NCBI GenBank assembly: GCA_944323985.1
Contig: CALUUP010000016.1
Coordinates: forward strand, 1 to 33,370
Length of the DNA: 33,370 nt
DNA from: Candidatus Gastranaerophilales bacterium
GTDB taxonomy: Bacteria > Cyanobacteriota > Vampirovibrionia > Gastranaerophilales > Gastranaerophilaceae
Direction of reading: 5' to 3'
In this document: in pieces, positions 7,025-15,578 of the stretch
Layout: every line of letters begins with the position of its first letter
Numbering within the stretch: the first letter of the stretch is position 1
Program-made: the position numbers and the translations under genes
The notes under the pieces: generated by a model
Databases searched by the model: none
Seen by the model: only the letters and a program-made list of their open reading frames with translations
What the model was told of the DNA's origin: nothing

Positions 7025-9388
7025 ATGAATAATCTGGAACAGATTAAAAAAGCTATTGAAATTGAAGTTAAGTATAAATATATTAATATTAATGGAAAAA
7101 GTAAAAGTTTTTCTTCATTTATTTGTTCTGAGTTGAAAAAAGAGATTAAAGCTTCAAAAAATCCTAAGTGGAAAGTGTTATTAGAACATTTTGAAAGATA
7201 TCAGATGGATACTTTACCTCAAAGGAAAAAATCTATTGAAAGATTGGTTGCGGTAATTAAGGCTGAATTAAATTCTAATCCTAAAGTGCAAGATGTTGAG
7301 GGATTAACGTTAAAATCTGATGTGATGTACTTAAAAGGTATTGGACCAAAGATTGCATATATTTTAAATAAGTTGGGAATTTATACTGTTGCTGATTTGT
7401 TATATTATTTCCCAAGAAAACACGTTGATTATTCTACTAGAACAAGAATAAAGGATTTAGAGGTTGGGGAAAATACTACAATTTTTGGTACGATTCGTTC
7501 TGTTGAGGTTTTTACTACTAAAAACAATTTAGGTGTAGTAAAAGTTAGAATAAACGATAACACTGGTAATATTGGTTTAAATTTTTTTAGTGCAAGAAGT
7601 TCAAAACATATTTTAGAAAGGATGAAATCACAGTTTCCTAAGGGTTCAGGGATTATGGTTTCCGGTACTGTTAAATTTAATTCTTATGATGGAATGTTAA
7701 CTTTAGATAAGCCTAGTTATTCTATTATGGAAGATGAAATTTTAAATTCTTCAAATCTTAATTTAGCGAGAATTGTTCCGATTTATTCTTTGAGTGAAAA
7801 TTTAAATATAAAAACTTTAAGAAAAGCTATTTATAATGTAATTCAGGTATTTAAAAATGATATTGAAACAGTTTTGCCGAAATATATTATAGAAAAGTAT
7901 AATTTGTTAGAAAAAAGAGAAGCTTTGGAACAGATACATTTTCCGGATAGTAATGAATTATTACAAAAAGCAAGATTTACTCTAGTTTTTGAAGAGTTTT
8001 TTTTAATTCAGTTAAGGTTGGCAATTTTAAGAGAGGAAAATAGTAGGAAGATTTTGTCAGTTCCTCTTGAAATAAAAAAAGAAGGGCTAGTTATTAATTT
8101 TATTAAGTCTTTACCTTTTGAGTTGACGCAAGCTCAAAAGAGGGCAGTAAATGAGATATTAAATGACTTGAATTCTACTAAACCTATGCAGAGATTATTA
8201 CAGGGAGATGTAGGAAGCGGTAAGACTGTAGTTGCAACAATAATGCTTTTGGCTGCTGTTGAGAATGGTTACCAAGCTGCTATTATGGCTCCAACCGAAA
8301 TTTTAGCTCAACAGCATTATAATAGTTTAGTTAAATGGTTAAATCCATTAGGCATAACTTTAGAATTATTTTTAGGGAGTATTGGTAAGAAGCAGCGTAG
8401 AATTGCTGAAACTAATTTGAGAAACGGGCAGGCAAATATTGCTGTTGGAACTCACGCTTTAATTCAAGAAGGAATAGAGTTTGCTAATTTAGGTGCTATA
8501 GTAATTGATGAACAACATAGATTTGGTGTTAAACAAAGGTTAGCTTTAAGAAAAAAATCTCAAAATCCTCAAGTTTTAACTATGACGGCGACACCTATTC
8601 CTAGAACTTTAGCAATTACTATGAATGGTGATTTAGATTTGACTATTATAGATGAACTTCCGAAAGGAAGAAAACCTATAATAACTACTTTGGCAAATTC
8701 AAGAAAACAAATCGCTGATTTGATTAGAAATGAAGTTAATAATGGACGGCAAGCTTATATTGTTTATCCTTTGATAGAAGAGAGTGAAACTCTTTCTGCT
8801 AAAGCAGCAACTATAGAAAAAGAAAAATGGCAAAATGATGTTTTTCCGGAATTTAAGATTGGGCTTTTGCATGGGAAATTAAAAAATGATGAAAAAGATG
8901 ATGTAATGAATAAATTTAAGAATAAAGAGTATGATATTTTAGTTTCAACAACTGTTGTTGAAGTTGGAGTAGATGTTCCTAATGCAACGGTTATTGTGAT
9001 AGAAAATGCAGAACGCTTTGGTTTGTCTCAGCTTCATCAATTAAGAGGAAGGGTTGGAAGAAGTGATTTACAGTCTTATTGTATTTTATCTTCTTCTACA
9101 AAATCTCAGGAAACAAAAGCACGTTTGAATATTATGACTCAGACTAATGATGGGTTCGTTATTGCAGAAAAAGATTTGCAATTAAGAGGGCCTGGAGAAT
9201 TTTTAGGTACAAGGCAAAGTGGACTTCCTGATATGATAATTGCGGATATTGTCGCTGATGCTAAAATCTTAGAGCTTGCAAGGAGCGAGGCTATTAATTT
9301 TGCGAAAAATTACGATATTAATGATTTTCCTGTACTAAAGGATGCAAAAGCTCTTAATTATGATGGGGATTTGTTTGGGGCTGGTTAA
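7025..9388 (+). CDS. recG: ATP-dependent DNA helicase RecG
   Basis: RecG rewinds and regresses stalled replication forks and branch-migrates Holliday junctions. The 787-aa protein has an N-terminal helical extension of about 100 residues, longer than in E. coli RecG (about 690 aa) and like cyanobacterial forms. A wedge/OB region follows from about residue 105 (YLKGIGPKIAYIL, PRKHVDYSTR). The superfamily 2 helicase domains show Walker A GDVGSGKT (about 393-400), the DEQH box with HRFGVKQR (about 495) and TATPIPRT (about 521). The C-terminal domain carries ENAERFGLSQLHQLRGRVGR (motif VI with the arginine finger). The ATG at 7025 is probably leaderless (TATAAT seven bases upstream). The next gene, glgA, has its own promoter. 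Confidence 0.97.
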   Translation: MNNLEQIKKAIEIEVKYKYININGKSKSFSSFICSELKKEIKASKNPKWKVLLEHFERYQMDTLPQRKKSIERLVAVIKAELNSNPKVQDVEGLTLKSDVMYLKGIGPKIAYILNKLGIYTVADLLYYFPRKHVDYSTRTRIKDLEVGENTTIFGTIRSVEVFTTKNNLGVVKVRINDNTGNIGLNFFSARSSKHILERMKSQFPKGSGIMVSGTVKFNSYDGMLTLDKPSYSIMEDEILNSSNLNLARIVPIYSLSENLNIKTLRKAIYNVIQVFKNDIETVLPKYIIEKYNLLEKREALEQIHFPDSNELLQKARFTLVFEEFFLIQLRLAILREENSRKILSVPLEIKKEGLVINFIKSLPFELTQAQKRAVNEILNDLNSTKPMQRLLQGDVGSGKTVVATIMLLAAVENGYQAAIMAPTEILAQQHYNSLVKWLNPLGITLELFLGSIGKKQRRIAETNLRNGQANIAVGTHALIQEGIEFANLGAIVIDEQHRFGVKQRLALRKKSQNPQVLTMTATPIPRTLAITMNGDLDLTIIDELPKGRKPIITTLANSRKQIADLIRNEVNNGRQAYIVYPLIEESETLSAKAATIEKEKWQNDVFPEFKIGLLHGKLKNDEKDDVMNKFKNKEYDILVSTTVVEVGVDVPNATVIVIENAERFGLSQLHQLRGRVGRSDLQSYCILSSSTKSQETKARLNIMTQTNDGFVIAEKDLQLRGPGEFLGTRQSGLPDMIIADIVADAKILELARSEAINFAKNYDINDFPVLKDAKALNYDGDLFGAG

Positions 9389-9414
9389 TTTTATTAATAA
9401 AATTTAAGCTATGT

Positions 9415-9444
9415 GTTGATAATTTTTAATCAACGTTCTATAAT
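9415..9444 (+). promoter_or_regulatory. glgA promoter with palindrome over the -35
   Basis: TTGATA (9416-9421) and TATAAT (9439-9444) with a 17-bp spacer make a near-consensus sigma-70 promoter. A perfect inverted repeat GTTGAT (9415-9420) / ATCAAC (9429-9434) covers the -35 and half of the spacer, a typical position for a repressor site. The operator role is inferred. Confidence 0.75.
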
Positions 9445-9492
9445 TTTTTATCACAAATTGAGAGCAAAAATAAATAGAAGAGGAGTTTTAAT

Positions 9493-10938
9493 ATGAAAAT
9501 TTTGTTTGCAGCAGCTGAAGTTTCTCCATTTTCTAAGGCAGGTGGATTGTCTGATGTTGTAGGAAGTTTGCCTAAAGCGTTGGAAAAAGATGCTGAAATT
9601 GCTATTTTTACTCCGCTTCATGGTTGTATAGATTATAAAAAATGGGGTTTAAAAGAGTTAGAAAATTCAGAAATGTGGATTACGTTTGGAAGTTCTCCTC
9701 AAAAATTTAAGCTTCATATGACTAAACTACCTAATACAAATATTAATGTATTTTTTGTGCAAAATGATTGGTATTTTTCTTGTTTTCAGGAAGTTTATCC
9801 GCGTTGGCTTGATCCAAGATATGAACATGAAAGGTATATTGCTTTTTCTCTTGCAACTTTAGAATATGCTAAACAATTGAATTTTAGAGCTGATATTATT
9901 CATTCTAATGACTGGCATACGGCGATGATTCCTCTTTATATAAAAGCAAATTACAAGTTTGATGATTTTTGGTCTAAGACTAAAAATGTTTTTGAAATTC
10001 ATAATCTTGCTTATCAAGGTGTATGGTTTGAAGATATTTTAGATTACGCAAATATGAGAAAAGATATCGTATTTAATGAATGGGGTTGTGAACATTATGG
10101 TAAAGTTAATTGGATGAAGGGGGCAATTAATTATTCCGATAAAATCGTTGCTGTATCTCCAAATTATGCTAAAGAAATTCTTACCGGAGAATACGGAGAA
10201 GGTATGGATTATACCTTAAGAGGAAAAACTGATAGACTTGTCGGTATTGTTAATGGTATTGACTATGACGTGTTTAATCCTAAAACTGATAAAACTTTGA
10301 CTAAAAATTATGATGTTAATTCTTTAAAAAATAAAGAAGAGAATAAAAAGAAAATTCTTGAATATTTTGGACTTAAATACAATCCTGAAAGACCTTTAAT
10401 TGCTTTAATTTCAAGGCTTGTAGAACAAAAAGGATTAGATTTAATTAGGCAAGTAGAAAATGATTTAAAAAAATTGGAAGCTGACTTTATTTTCTTAGGC
10501 TCTGGAGATAAGGCTTATGAAAATTTATTTATATGGCTTTCTAATAACACTAAAAATATTAGAACTTATGTTGGATATAGAGGCGATTTAGCTAATCAAA
10601 TTTATGCAGGAAGTGACTTCTTCTTAATGCCTTCTCGCTTTGAACCTTGTGGGTTATCTCAACTTATTGCAATGAGATTTGGCTCTTTACCAATTGTTAG
10701 AGCTACTGGCGGACTTGAAGATACTGTTACAGGATATCCTTTGAATAATTCCAACGGGTTTAAATTCTGGAGATATGACGGTTGGGATATGAAAGAAGCT
10801 ATTCTTACTGCTATGAATGTTTATAAAGACAAGTATACTTTTAATGCGATGAGAAAATCTGCGATGGAAGCTGATTTTAGTTGGAAGGAAAGTGCTAAAA
10901 AGTATTTGGAAATGTATAAATCTCTTATGTTAAAATAA
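9493..10938 (+). CDS. glgA: Glycogen/starch synthase (GT5)
   Basis: Transfers glucose from ADP-glucose to the non-reducing end of an alpha-1,4-glucan. At 481 aa it has the usual GlgA length. Motifs: the ADP-glucose loop KAGGLSDVVGSLPKAL at residues 16-31, HSNDWHTA (domain 1), VNGIDYDVFNP, LISRLVEQKGLD, and the C-terminal EPCGLSQL with GGLEDTV that hold the donor glucose and phosphates. The start ATG follows a strong GAGGAG site. It has its own promoter and is followed after 4 bp by the PurN-like gene, so the three genes from glgA to 12207 probably form one transcript. No other glycogen genes (glgB, glgC, glgP) are in the window. Confidence 0.96.
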   Translation: MKILFAAAEVSPFSKAGGLSDVVGSLPKALEKDAEIAIFTPLHGCIDYKKWGLKELENSEMWITFGSSPQKFKLHMTKLPNTNINVFFVQNDWYFSCFQEVYPRWLDPRYEHERYIAFSLATLEYAKQLNFRADIIHSNDWHTAMIPLYIKANYKFDDFWSKTKNVFEIHNLAYQGVWFEDILDYANMRKDIVFNEWGCEHYGKVNWMKGAINYSDKIVAVSPNYAKEILTGEYGEGMDYTLRGKTDRLVGIVNGIDYDVFNPKTDKTLTKNYDVNSLKNKEENKKKILEYFGLKYNPERPLIALISRLVEQKGLDLIRQVENDLKKLEADFIFLGSGDKAYENLFIWLSNNTKNIRTYVGYRGDLANQIYAGSDFFLMPSRFEPCGLSQLIAMRFGSLPIVRATGGLEDTVTGYPLNNSNGFKFWRYDGWDMKEAILTAMNVYKDKYTFNAMRKSAMEADFSWKESAKKYLEMYKSLMLK

Positions 10939-10942
10939 TTGT

Positions 10943-11431
10943 ATGAAGAAAAAGATTGCAATTGTTTATTCCAAATATACTTCAACAATTGATGCTATTA
11001 TTTATAATTTGAAAGATTTCGAGGTTTGTTGTTTTCAAAATAAAATTACAACGAATGACGATTTCGATTTGATTGTAGGCATTGGAGTTGAAAAATATGA
11101 AGATAAAAATATTTTAACTTCTCATTATTCACTTTTACCTTCTTTTCCGGATGAAGAACCTGTAAAAAAAGCATTTTTAGAGGGTGTTAAAGTTACGGGT
11201 ATTACTTTTTATTATACAAATCCTAAAAGAATTGTTGCTCAATATCCGATAATTATTTCTAATGGTGCTGATTTTGTTGAGATTGAAAATGAATTAAAAT
11301 ATATTGAACAAACTTTTTTTCCTATAATTATTGATAAAGTTTTAAATAATGAAATTATTGATATGAAAAAGATTGGGAATTCTTCAGGCTGCGCAGGTTG
11401 TGGTGGAGGTTGTTCAAGTTGCAAAAATTAA
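10943..11431 (+). CDS. Degenerate PurN-like formyltransferase-fold protein with Cys-rich tail
   Basis: 162 aa against about 190-215 for PurN (GAR formyltransferase). The relation is visible in the start (KKIAIVYSKYTSTIDAIIYN), the SHYSLLPSFP loop at 60-69 (PurN: NxHPSLLP), GVKVTGITFYY and the YIEQTFFPIIID helix. The catalytic set is incomplete. His61 is kept, but the PurN Asn two residues before it is Thr59. The later DxxDxGP segment with the catalytic Asp is replaced by NPKRIVAQYPI. The tail GCAGCGGGCSSC carries Cys150, 153, 157 and 160, a C-x2-C-x3-C-x2-C metal- or disulfide-like motif absent from PurN. It starts 4 bp after glgA without a ribosome site, so it is probably translationally coupled, and it overlaps the PurD-like gene. 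Probably not a working GAR formyltransferase; the true role is unknown. Confidence 0.7.
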   Translation: MKKKIAIVYSKYTSTIDAIIYNLKDFEVCCFQNKITTNDDFDLIVGIGVEKYEDKNILTSHYSLLPSFPDEEPVKKAFLEGVKVTGITFYYTNPKRIVAQYPIIISNGADFVEIENELKYIEQTFFPIIIDKVLNNEIIDMKKIGNSSGCAGCGGGCSSCKN

Positions 11432-12207
11432 ATGTCTTAATTGCAGGAGATGGTGTTTCTGCGGATTTTATTAAAGCTTCTAAATATCTTAATAAATTAT
11501 ATATTACCTCTGATATAAAAATAGAGGGCTGTGTAAATATAAAATTTAATACTTTTGTAGAACTTGCTAAAAAATGTAAAGCTTTAAAAATTGATGTCGT
11601 TTTTGTAGAAAACGAAAAATGGATTTTACAAGGAATTTCTGATGTTTTAAGAAATAATTTTATAAATTGTTTGGCTTTAAATTCTAACTGGGCAAATTTT
11701 TTAATTGATTTTGGAAAATCAAAAAATTTATTACAGAAATATAAAATATTTATTCCTAAAAATTTAGCATACCCAAATGAATTTCCTGTCATTGTTAAAT
11801 CTAATAGACATGCTAATGTTGTAAACTCTGTAGATGAGGTTATTAAATATAGAAATGAATTGGCATCTGTATCAGAAGAAATTGCAAAATCTTCTTTTTT
11901 AGAAGAATTTATTCAAGGAAAATATTGTAAAATTACTTCTGTCTTTGATGGAAAAACTCTTATTTCTATACCTGTTCAAGAGCTTCCAAATGAAAAATTA
12001 TTAGAGTATAATCAAAATTTACAAACAATGTTAATTGCAGAAAACTCCAATTTTATAGGATTTTTTAATTCAAAAATTATTTATAATGATGAAATTGTAA
12101 ACATTGGTTTTGATTTTGAATGGCAAAACTTTGATTATGATATATTGTATTTGGCTATTTCAACAATATATCAGAAATTAAATGAAATTGATTTTGTGAA
12201 AAATTAA
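11419..12207 (+). CDS. Degenerate, shortened PurD-like (GAR synthetase, ATP-grasp) protein
   Basis: 262 aa against about 420 for PurD. The PurD order is recognisable: Rossmann start KLNVLIAGDG, KIDVVFVENEKWILQGISD (PurD: IDLxxVGPExPL), FGKSKNLLQKYKIFIPK (PurD: SKAFxKDFxxxxxIPT), FPVIVKSN at 122-129, EEFIQGKYC at 162-170 and a shortened GFFNSKIIYNDEIVNIGFDFEWQ end. The glycine-rich GLAAGKG loop after the ATP-grasp lysine, the QDHKR region, the EFNxRFGDPE metal site and the whole C-terminal domain are missing or altered. I chose TTG 11419 because a GGAGG site lies at 11405-11409, nine bases upstream; a TTG at 11398 is also in frame. It overlaps the PurN-like gene by 13 bp. Probably a pseudoenzyme or an enzyme with a new substrate. 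Confidence 0.68.
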   Translation: MQKLNVLIAGDGVSADFIKASKYLNKLYITSDIKIEGCVNIKFNTFVELAKKCKALKIDVVFVENEKWILQGISDVLRNNFINCLALNSNWANFLIDFGKSKNLLQKYKIFIPKNLAYPNEFPVIVKSNRHANVVNSVDEVIKYRNELASVSEEIAKSSFLEEFIQGKYCKITSVFDGKTLISIPVQELPNEKLLEYNQNLQTMLIAENSNFIGFFNSKIIYNDEIVNIGFDFEWQNFDYDILYLAISTIYQKLNEIDFVKN

Positions 12208-13541
12208 ATATCTATATCATCAAGCAGATCATTAAAAAAGTTTTTAATTTTTTGTTTTAAGCTTATTTTTGGTTTTATTTCTTCTGTTTGTTTAGGTTGA
12301 ACATTTTGAGATTTGTATTTGTTATTGAATTTTCTTCCCCATTTACTTGTTTTTCTTTTTGTTTTTGGATTTCTTTTCGCTTCTTCTAGCGCTTTCTTTT
12401 TTTCTGCAAAAATTCTATCTTTTTTAGAAACTTTTTTAGTTTTTATTTTTATTGGAGTTTCTTCTTTTTTTGCTGCAAAATCTAACCAATTAAAATTAGA
12501 TTTTGAGTTTAAATCAATTTGTGCTACGTTATCTAAGTTTAAAGTGTGATTTTCACTTGTATTCAAAAACGCTTTTTTATCTATATTTAAGTTTTTTCTT
12601 GTTTTTAGATTAAAAAATAATGCTACTATATTTTGTTTAATTTTATGAGCAAATTTTTTACTTTTTTTCTCATTCGTATCTTGAATGTTAATATCTTGAA
12701 TTTCATGTTTTTTAGAATTATAAGTGTAATCTTTTAAATAACTTTCAGGAGTTTTATTCAATTTTAAAGTATGGTTTTCACTTGTATTTAAAAACGCTTT
12801 TTTGTCTACATCTAAATTTTTTCTTGTTTTTAAATTGAATAGAAAAATTTTGAAATTAAGCTTTAATTTATCTAAAAAGCTAATGTCCTTATTAGTTTCT
12901 ACAGTAGCTTCTTTTATCGGAATGTTAATTGGGGTAGTTTCTTTTTTTGTAATTTCTTTTGTTTTTTTAGTAATTTGTTCTATATATCCTCTTTCTTCTT
13001 TTGAATTGAAAGGAATTAATTTATAATAAAATGTTTGTTTTTTTTGAGGAGTATTTTGTAAAATTTCATTATTTTTTTCTGTTTTTTTATTAATTTCTTG
13101 AATTGTTTCTTTTGAAGTTGATTTTATTTTTTTATTTTTGTAAAAACTTTGAGATTCAGCTTTTCTTTTATTAGTTTTTTTTAGGTTTTCAACATTTTCT
13201 TTTGTTTTATCTTGGAGTTTTTTATTAATTTCTTCAAGTTTAGTTTTTAAATTTTGTTGATTTTTCTCTGAAATATTGAGTTTTTCAAGAGCTTTTTTTA
13301 AACTCTCGTTTAAACCTTTATTTTTATGAATAGCAACTCCGGCAACAGTTGCAGAGCCTAAAAAACCTAAAGTAAGTAATATATCTTTAGTGTTAAAATT
13401 TGATCTTTTTGTTGGAATTGTTTTTATAAAATCATCATTTATAAAAGATTCGTTTTGATTAATTCTTGGAATTTCAATATCTTCTTTTGATTTAAAATTT
13501 GTAATTTTATGAGGATTGTTAAAATTGTTTGAAATATTCAT
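12204..13541 (-). CDS. Lys-rich membrane-anchored coiled-coil protein with internal repeat
   Basis: No family recognised. 445 aa. An N-terminal ITNFKSKED segment (FK motif shared with three other proteins here) is followed by one membrane segment (ILLTLGFLGSATVAGVAIHK, about residues 54-73) and a long Lys/Glu/Asn coiled coil. Two copies of a 25-30-residue repeat follow (FNLKTRKNL.. DKKAFLNTSENHTL), then a very basic tail. The start is ATG 13541, preceded by AAAGG six bases upstream; an in-frame GTG at 13565 lacks support. The stop overlaps the PurD-like stop by 4 bp. It lies 33 bp downstream of a hairpin that ends the peptidase transcript. Low-complexity composition suggests a structural or scaffold role, but this is a guess. 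Confidence 0.65.
   Translation of the reverse strand: MNISNNFNNPHKITNFKSKEDIEIPRINQNESFINDDFIKTIPTKRSNFNTKDILLTLGFLGSATVAGVAIHKNKGLNESLKKALEKLNISEKNQQNLKTKLEEINKKLQDKTKENVENLKKTNKRKAESQSFYKNKKIKSTSKETIQEINKKTEKNNEILQNTPQKKQTFYYKLIPFNSKEERGYIEQITKKTKEITKKETTPINIPIKEATVETNKDISFLDKLKLNFKIFLFNLKTRKNLDVDKKAFLNTSENHTLKLNKTPESYLKDYTYNSKKHEIQDINIQDTNEKKSKKFAHKIKQNIVALFFNLKTRKNLNIDKKAFLNTSENHTLNLDNVAQIDLNSKSNFNWLDFAAKKEETPIKIKTKKVSKKDRIFAEKKKALEEAKRNPKTKRKTSKWGRKFNNKYKSQNVQPKQTEEIKPKISLKQKIKNFFNDLLDDIDI
12538..12838 (-). repeat. Intragenic direct repeat pair (76 bp each)
   Basis: Bases 12538-12613 and 12763-12838 are similar copies in the same orientation and frame. They encode FNLKTRKNL[ND][IV]DKKAFLNTSENHTL twice. 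The DNA differs at scattered sites, mainly synonymous or conservative, so the repeat is old and kept under selection for the protein. Confidence 0.75.
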
Positions 13542-13574
13542 ATTAAGCCTTTCAAGAAACAACACACAATATTA

Positions 13575-13610
13575 AAGCACCTGAAAAAATTTAATTGCTA
13601 TCAGGTGCTT
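13575..13610 (-). terminator. Hairpin after the M49-like peptidase gene
   Basis: AAGCACCTGA (13575-13584) pairs perfectly over 10 bp with TCAGGTGCTT (13601-13610), with a 16-nt loop. On the minus strand it follows the stop at 13632 by about 20 bases. The T-tract is weak (TTTAATATT), so some read-through into the gene at 13541 is possible. Confidence 0.65.
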
Positions 13611-13631
13611 ATTTATTAAGTTTTTGTTACA

Positions 13632-15524
13632 TTATTCATTTAAAAGCTTATCAGCTAAAGGTGATTCGACTTTTCCGTTTAAAGTTTTTGATACTTTTTT
13701 AATGTTTTCTGACATTGTTTGCATTTCAGGAGTCCATACAAAATTATCCATTACATATTTTTCTCCTTTAGAAAAATCACCTTTCATTTGTACTTGGATA
13801 ATTTCTTCAAGCATTTTCTTTGCAGTTGGTATCATTTTTTCTATATTAACGTTTAAGATGCCGTCTTTAGAAATTTCCATTGCACCTTCTTTTATAAAGT
13901 AGTAGTTTTGCATAACTGAACGAACTCTATGAGCTTGGCTTAGAGTTGGTTTAGAAGTCATCATGTTGTCTGCCGCATATGTTACTATTATTTGATTTCT
14001 TTGCTCCGGTGTATACATACCAGCTTCTGTTAATACATCAAGCATTGCAAGAGAAACCATATCAGCTTTATTTTCTTCAATAATTGATTTATATTTTCCT
14101 AAACCTTCTGTACCTGATTTCGGTCCAAGAGAATGACCGTTTTCGTGTCCTACTGTAAACCAGTGGTCTGCTTCGTCGTTATAATATTTATGTAGTTCAG
14201 GATTTAGAGTTGCATCTAAACGTTTTTTCATTTTTTCTCTAGCATCATCTGATGTAATTAATCTTATTTGTCTATGATAAACGTTTCTTCTTCCGCCATC
14301 TAATTCTATTATTGATAATTTATCATCATTAGGTAAATTTTCTGCAAGAGTTATCCCTGCTCTAAATTCTCCAACATCACCATTTACTGCAACTAAATCT
14401 ACATCAACCATTGTTTGTTTCGATTCTTTATCCGGTGAAATGTTTTGGATATAGCTATCTTTGAAAGGCATATTTTGAGCCATTAGCGGTAAATAGTTTT
14501 TAACGCCTAAAATAGCTTCTGTACCTTTTTTATTAACTATTCCAACACGTCCGCCTAAAAAATCTTTAGCAACAGGAGTGATTCCATTTTCATCAAGTAA
14601 TTTTTTTAATTCAGGATTCTCTACAACAGTTTCTGTTAACTCATCTGAATAATTTTCTCTTGTTATTGTAAATTCTAACGGAGTATCTTGTAGGGTTGCC
14701 CATTTTTTATCTGCATAAGCATCTAACATAGGATCTGCTGTTCTTAGAGCTTTTGCCTGTAGTTTTAAGAATTCGTTAAAATCTTCATTTGTTGAAGTTT
14801 CTGCGGCTTTTTCAAGCTCAGATGCCATATAAGCAAAGTCATCTTTGAATTTATCTACATAATCTGTAGCTACAAGTTCGTTTCCAACTCGTTCTACAAC
14901 AGAGCGTTGATTTAGGATTTTAGCAACTTCATCTACTTTACCTTCTTTTAACATTTTAATTAATATATTGTGAAATTCTTCTTTTTCTAAATCTTGAGGA
15001 TAAACACCTTTTCCTGCTCTTTCTTTGACACCTTTAGCCAGTTCTATCATATTGCTTTCTCTATCAAGAGAGCAAACTCCTTTTTGTGCATCAAAAAGAA
15101 TTTTTGTTAATTTTGCTTGCTCGTTACCTTTTGCTATTTCTTTTTCTAAATATTCTTGAAAAGGTAGGTTATTAGGGTTATCAAGCTGCATATTAACTTT
15201 GTCCAAAACCTTTGCAGCTCTTACTAAATGTTTTAAAGCTTCTTTATCACCATCTGCTAATTCTAAATATTCAGGTGCATCAATAGTAAGCATTTTTTTT
15301 GTGGTTAGATAATCTTTATGAGTTCGTTTTTCTAGCTCTTCCATAGAAAGATTTAATTCATAATCTTTTCTATTAATATTTACATTATTAATCATACTCA
15401 TTTTATTAAGCTCCTCTACTAATTTTTGTGAATTATCTTTTTTTATATTTTTATTGTCATCCTTGGAAATATAATTTTTCCCCAAAAGATTAATATTATT
15501 TTTATTTAAGCGATTTATTTCCAT
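13632..15524 (-). CDS. Zinc metallopeptidase of the M49 (dipeptidyl peptidase III) type
   Basis: 630 aa with a gluzincin zinc site: HENGH at residues 460-464 (two His ligands and the catalytic Glu461) and IEENKAD at 482-488 supplying the third ligand Glu. The HExxH..EExKAD pair with about 20 residues between and the SLGP..GTEGL loop match M49/DPP III relatives. Some bacterial M49 members use the five-residue HEXXH instead of the usual HEXXGH. M49 enzymes remove dipeptides from short peptides in the cytosol. There is no signal peptide or membrane segment, which agrees. ATG 15524 has an AGAAAG-type purine-rich site. The upstream neighbour (YhaM-like) is 54 bp away in the same direction. The fold assignment is fairly sure; the substrate is not. 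Confidence 0.78.
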   Translation of the reverse strand: MEINRLNKNNINLLGKNYISKDDNKNIKKDNSQKLVEELNKMSMINNVNINRKDYELNLSMEELEKRTHKDYLTTKKMLTIDAPEYLELADGDKEALKHLVRAAKVLDKVNMQLDNPNNLPFQEYLEKEIAKGNEQAKLTKILFDAQKGVCSLDRESNMIELAKGVKERAGKGVYPQDLEKEEFHNILIKMLKEGKVDEVAKILNQRSVVERVGNELVATDYVDKFKDDFAYMASELEKAAETSTNEDFNEFLKLQAKALRTADPMLDAYADKKWATLQDTPLEFTITRENYSDELTETVVENPELKKLLDENGITPVAKDFLGGRVGIVNKKGTEAILGVKNYLPLMAQNMPFKDSYIQNISPDKESKQTMVDVDLVAVNGDVGEFRAGITLAENLPNDDKLSIIELDGGRRNVYHRQIRLITSDDAREKMKKRLDATLNPELHKYYNDEADHWFTVGHENGHSLGPKSGTEGLGKYKSIIEENKADMVSLAMLDVLTEAGMYTPEQRNQIIVTYAADNMMTSKPTLSQAHRVRSVMQNYYFIKEGAMEISKDGILNVNIEKMIPTAKKMLEEIIQVQMKGDFSKGEKYVMDNFVWTPEMQTMSENIKKVSKTLNGKVESPLADKLLNE

Positions 15525-15578
15525 AAAGTTTCTTTCTGTAAATTATTGATTGGCTTAAATTATTTATTTTAGTTTTAT

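Noticed and set aside
11355-11792. 145-aa minus-strand open frame
   Set aside because: It is antisense to the PurN-like/PurD-like pair, which show family similarity; no start signal on the minus strand.
10943-12207. One purN-purD pseudogene region broken by frameshift
   Set aside because: Both frames are intact with a proper ribosome site and overlap, and there are no internal stops. Changes are concentrated at functional residues, unlike random decay.
13624-13902. Plus-strand open frame of 92 aa
   Set aside because: Antisense to the conserved C-terminal part of the M49-like peptidase; composition of a shadow frame.
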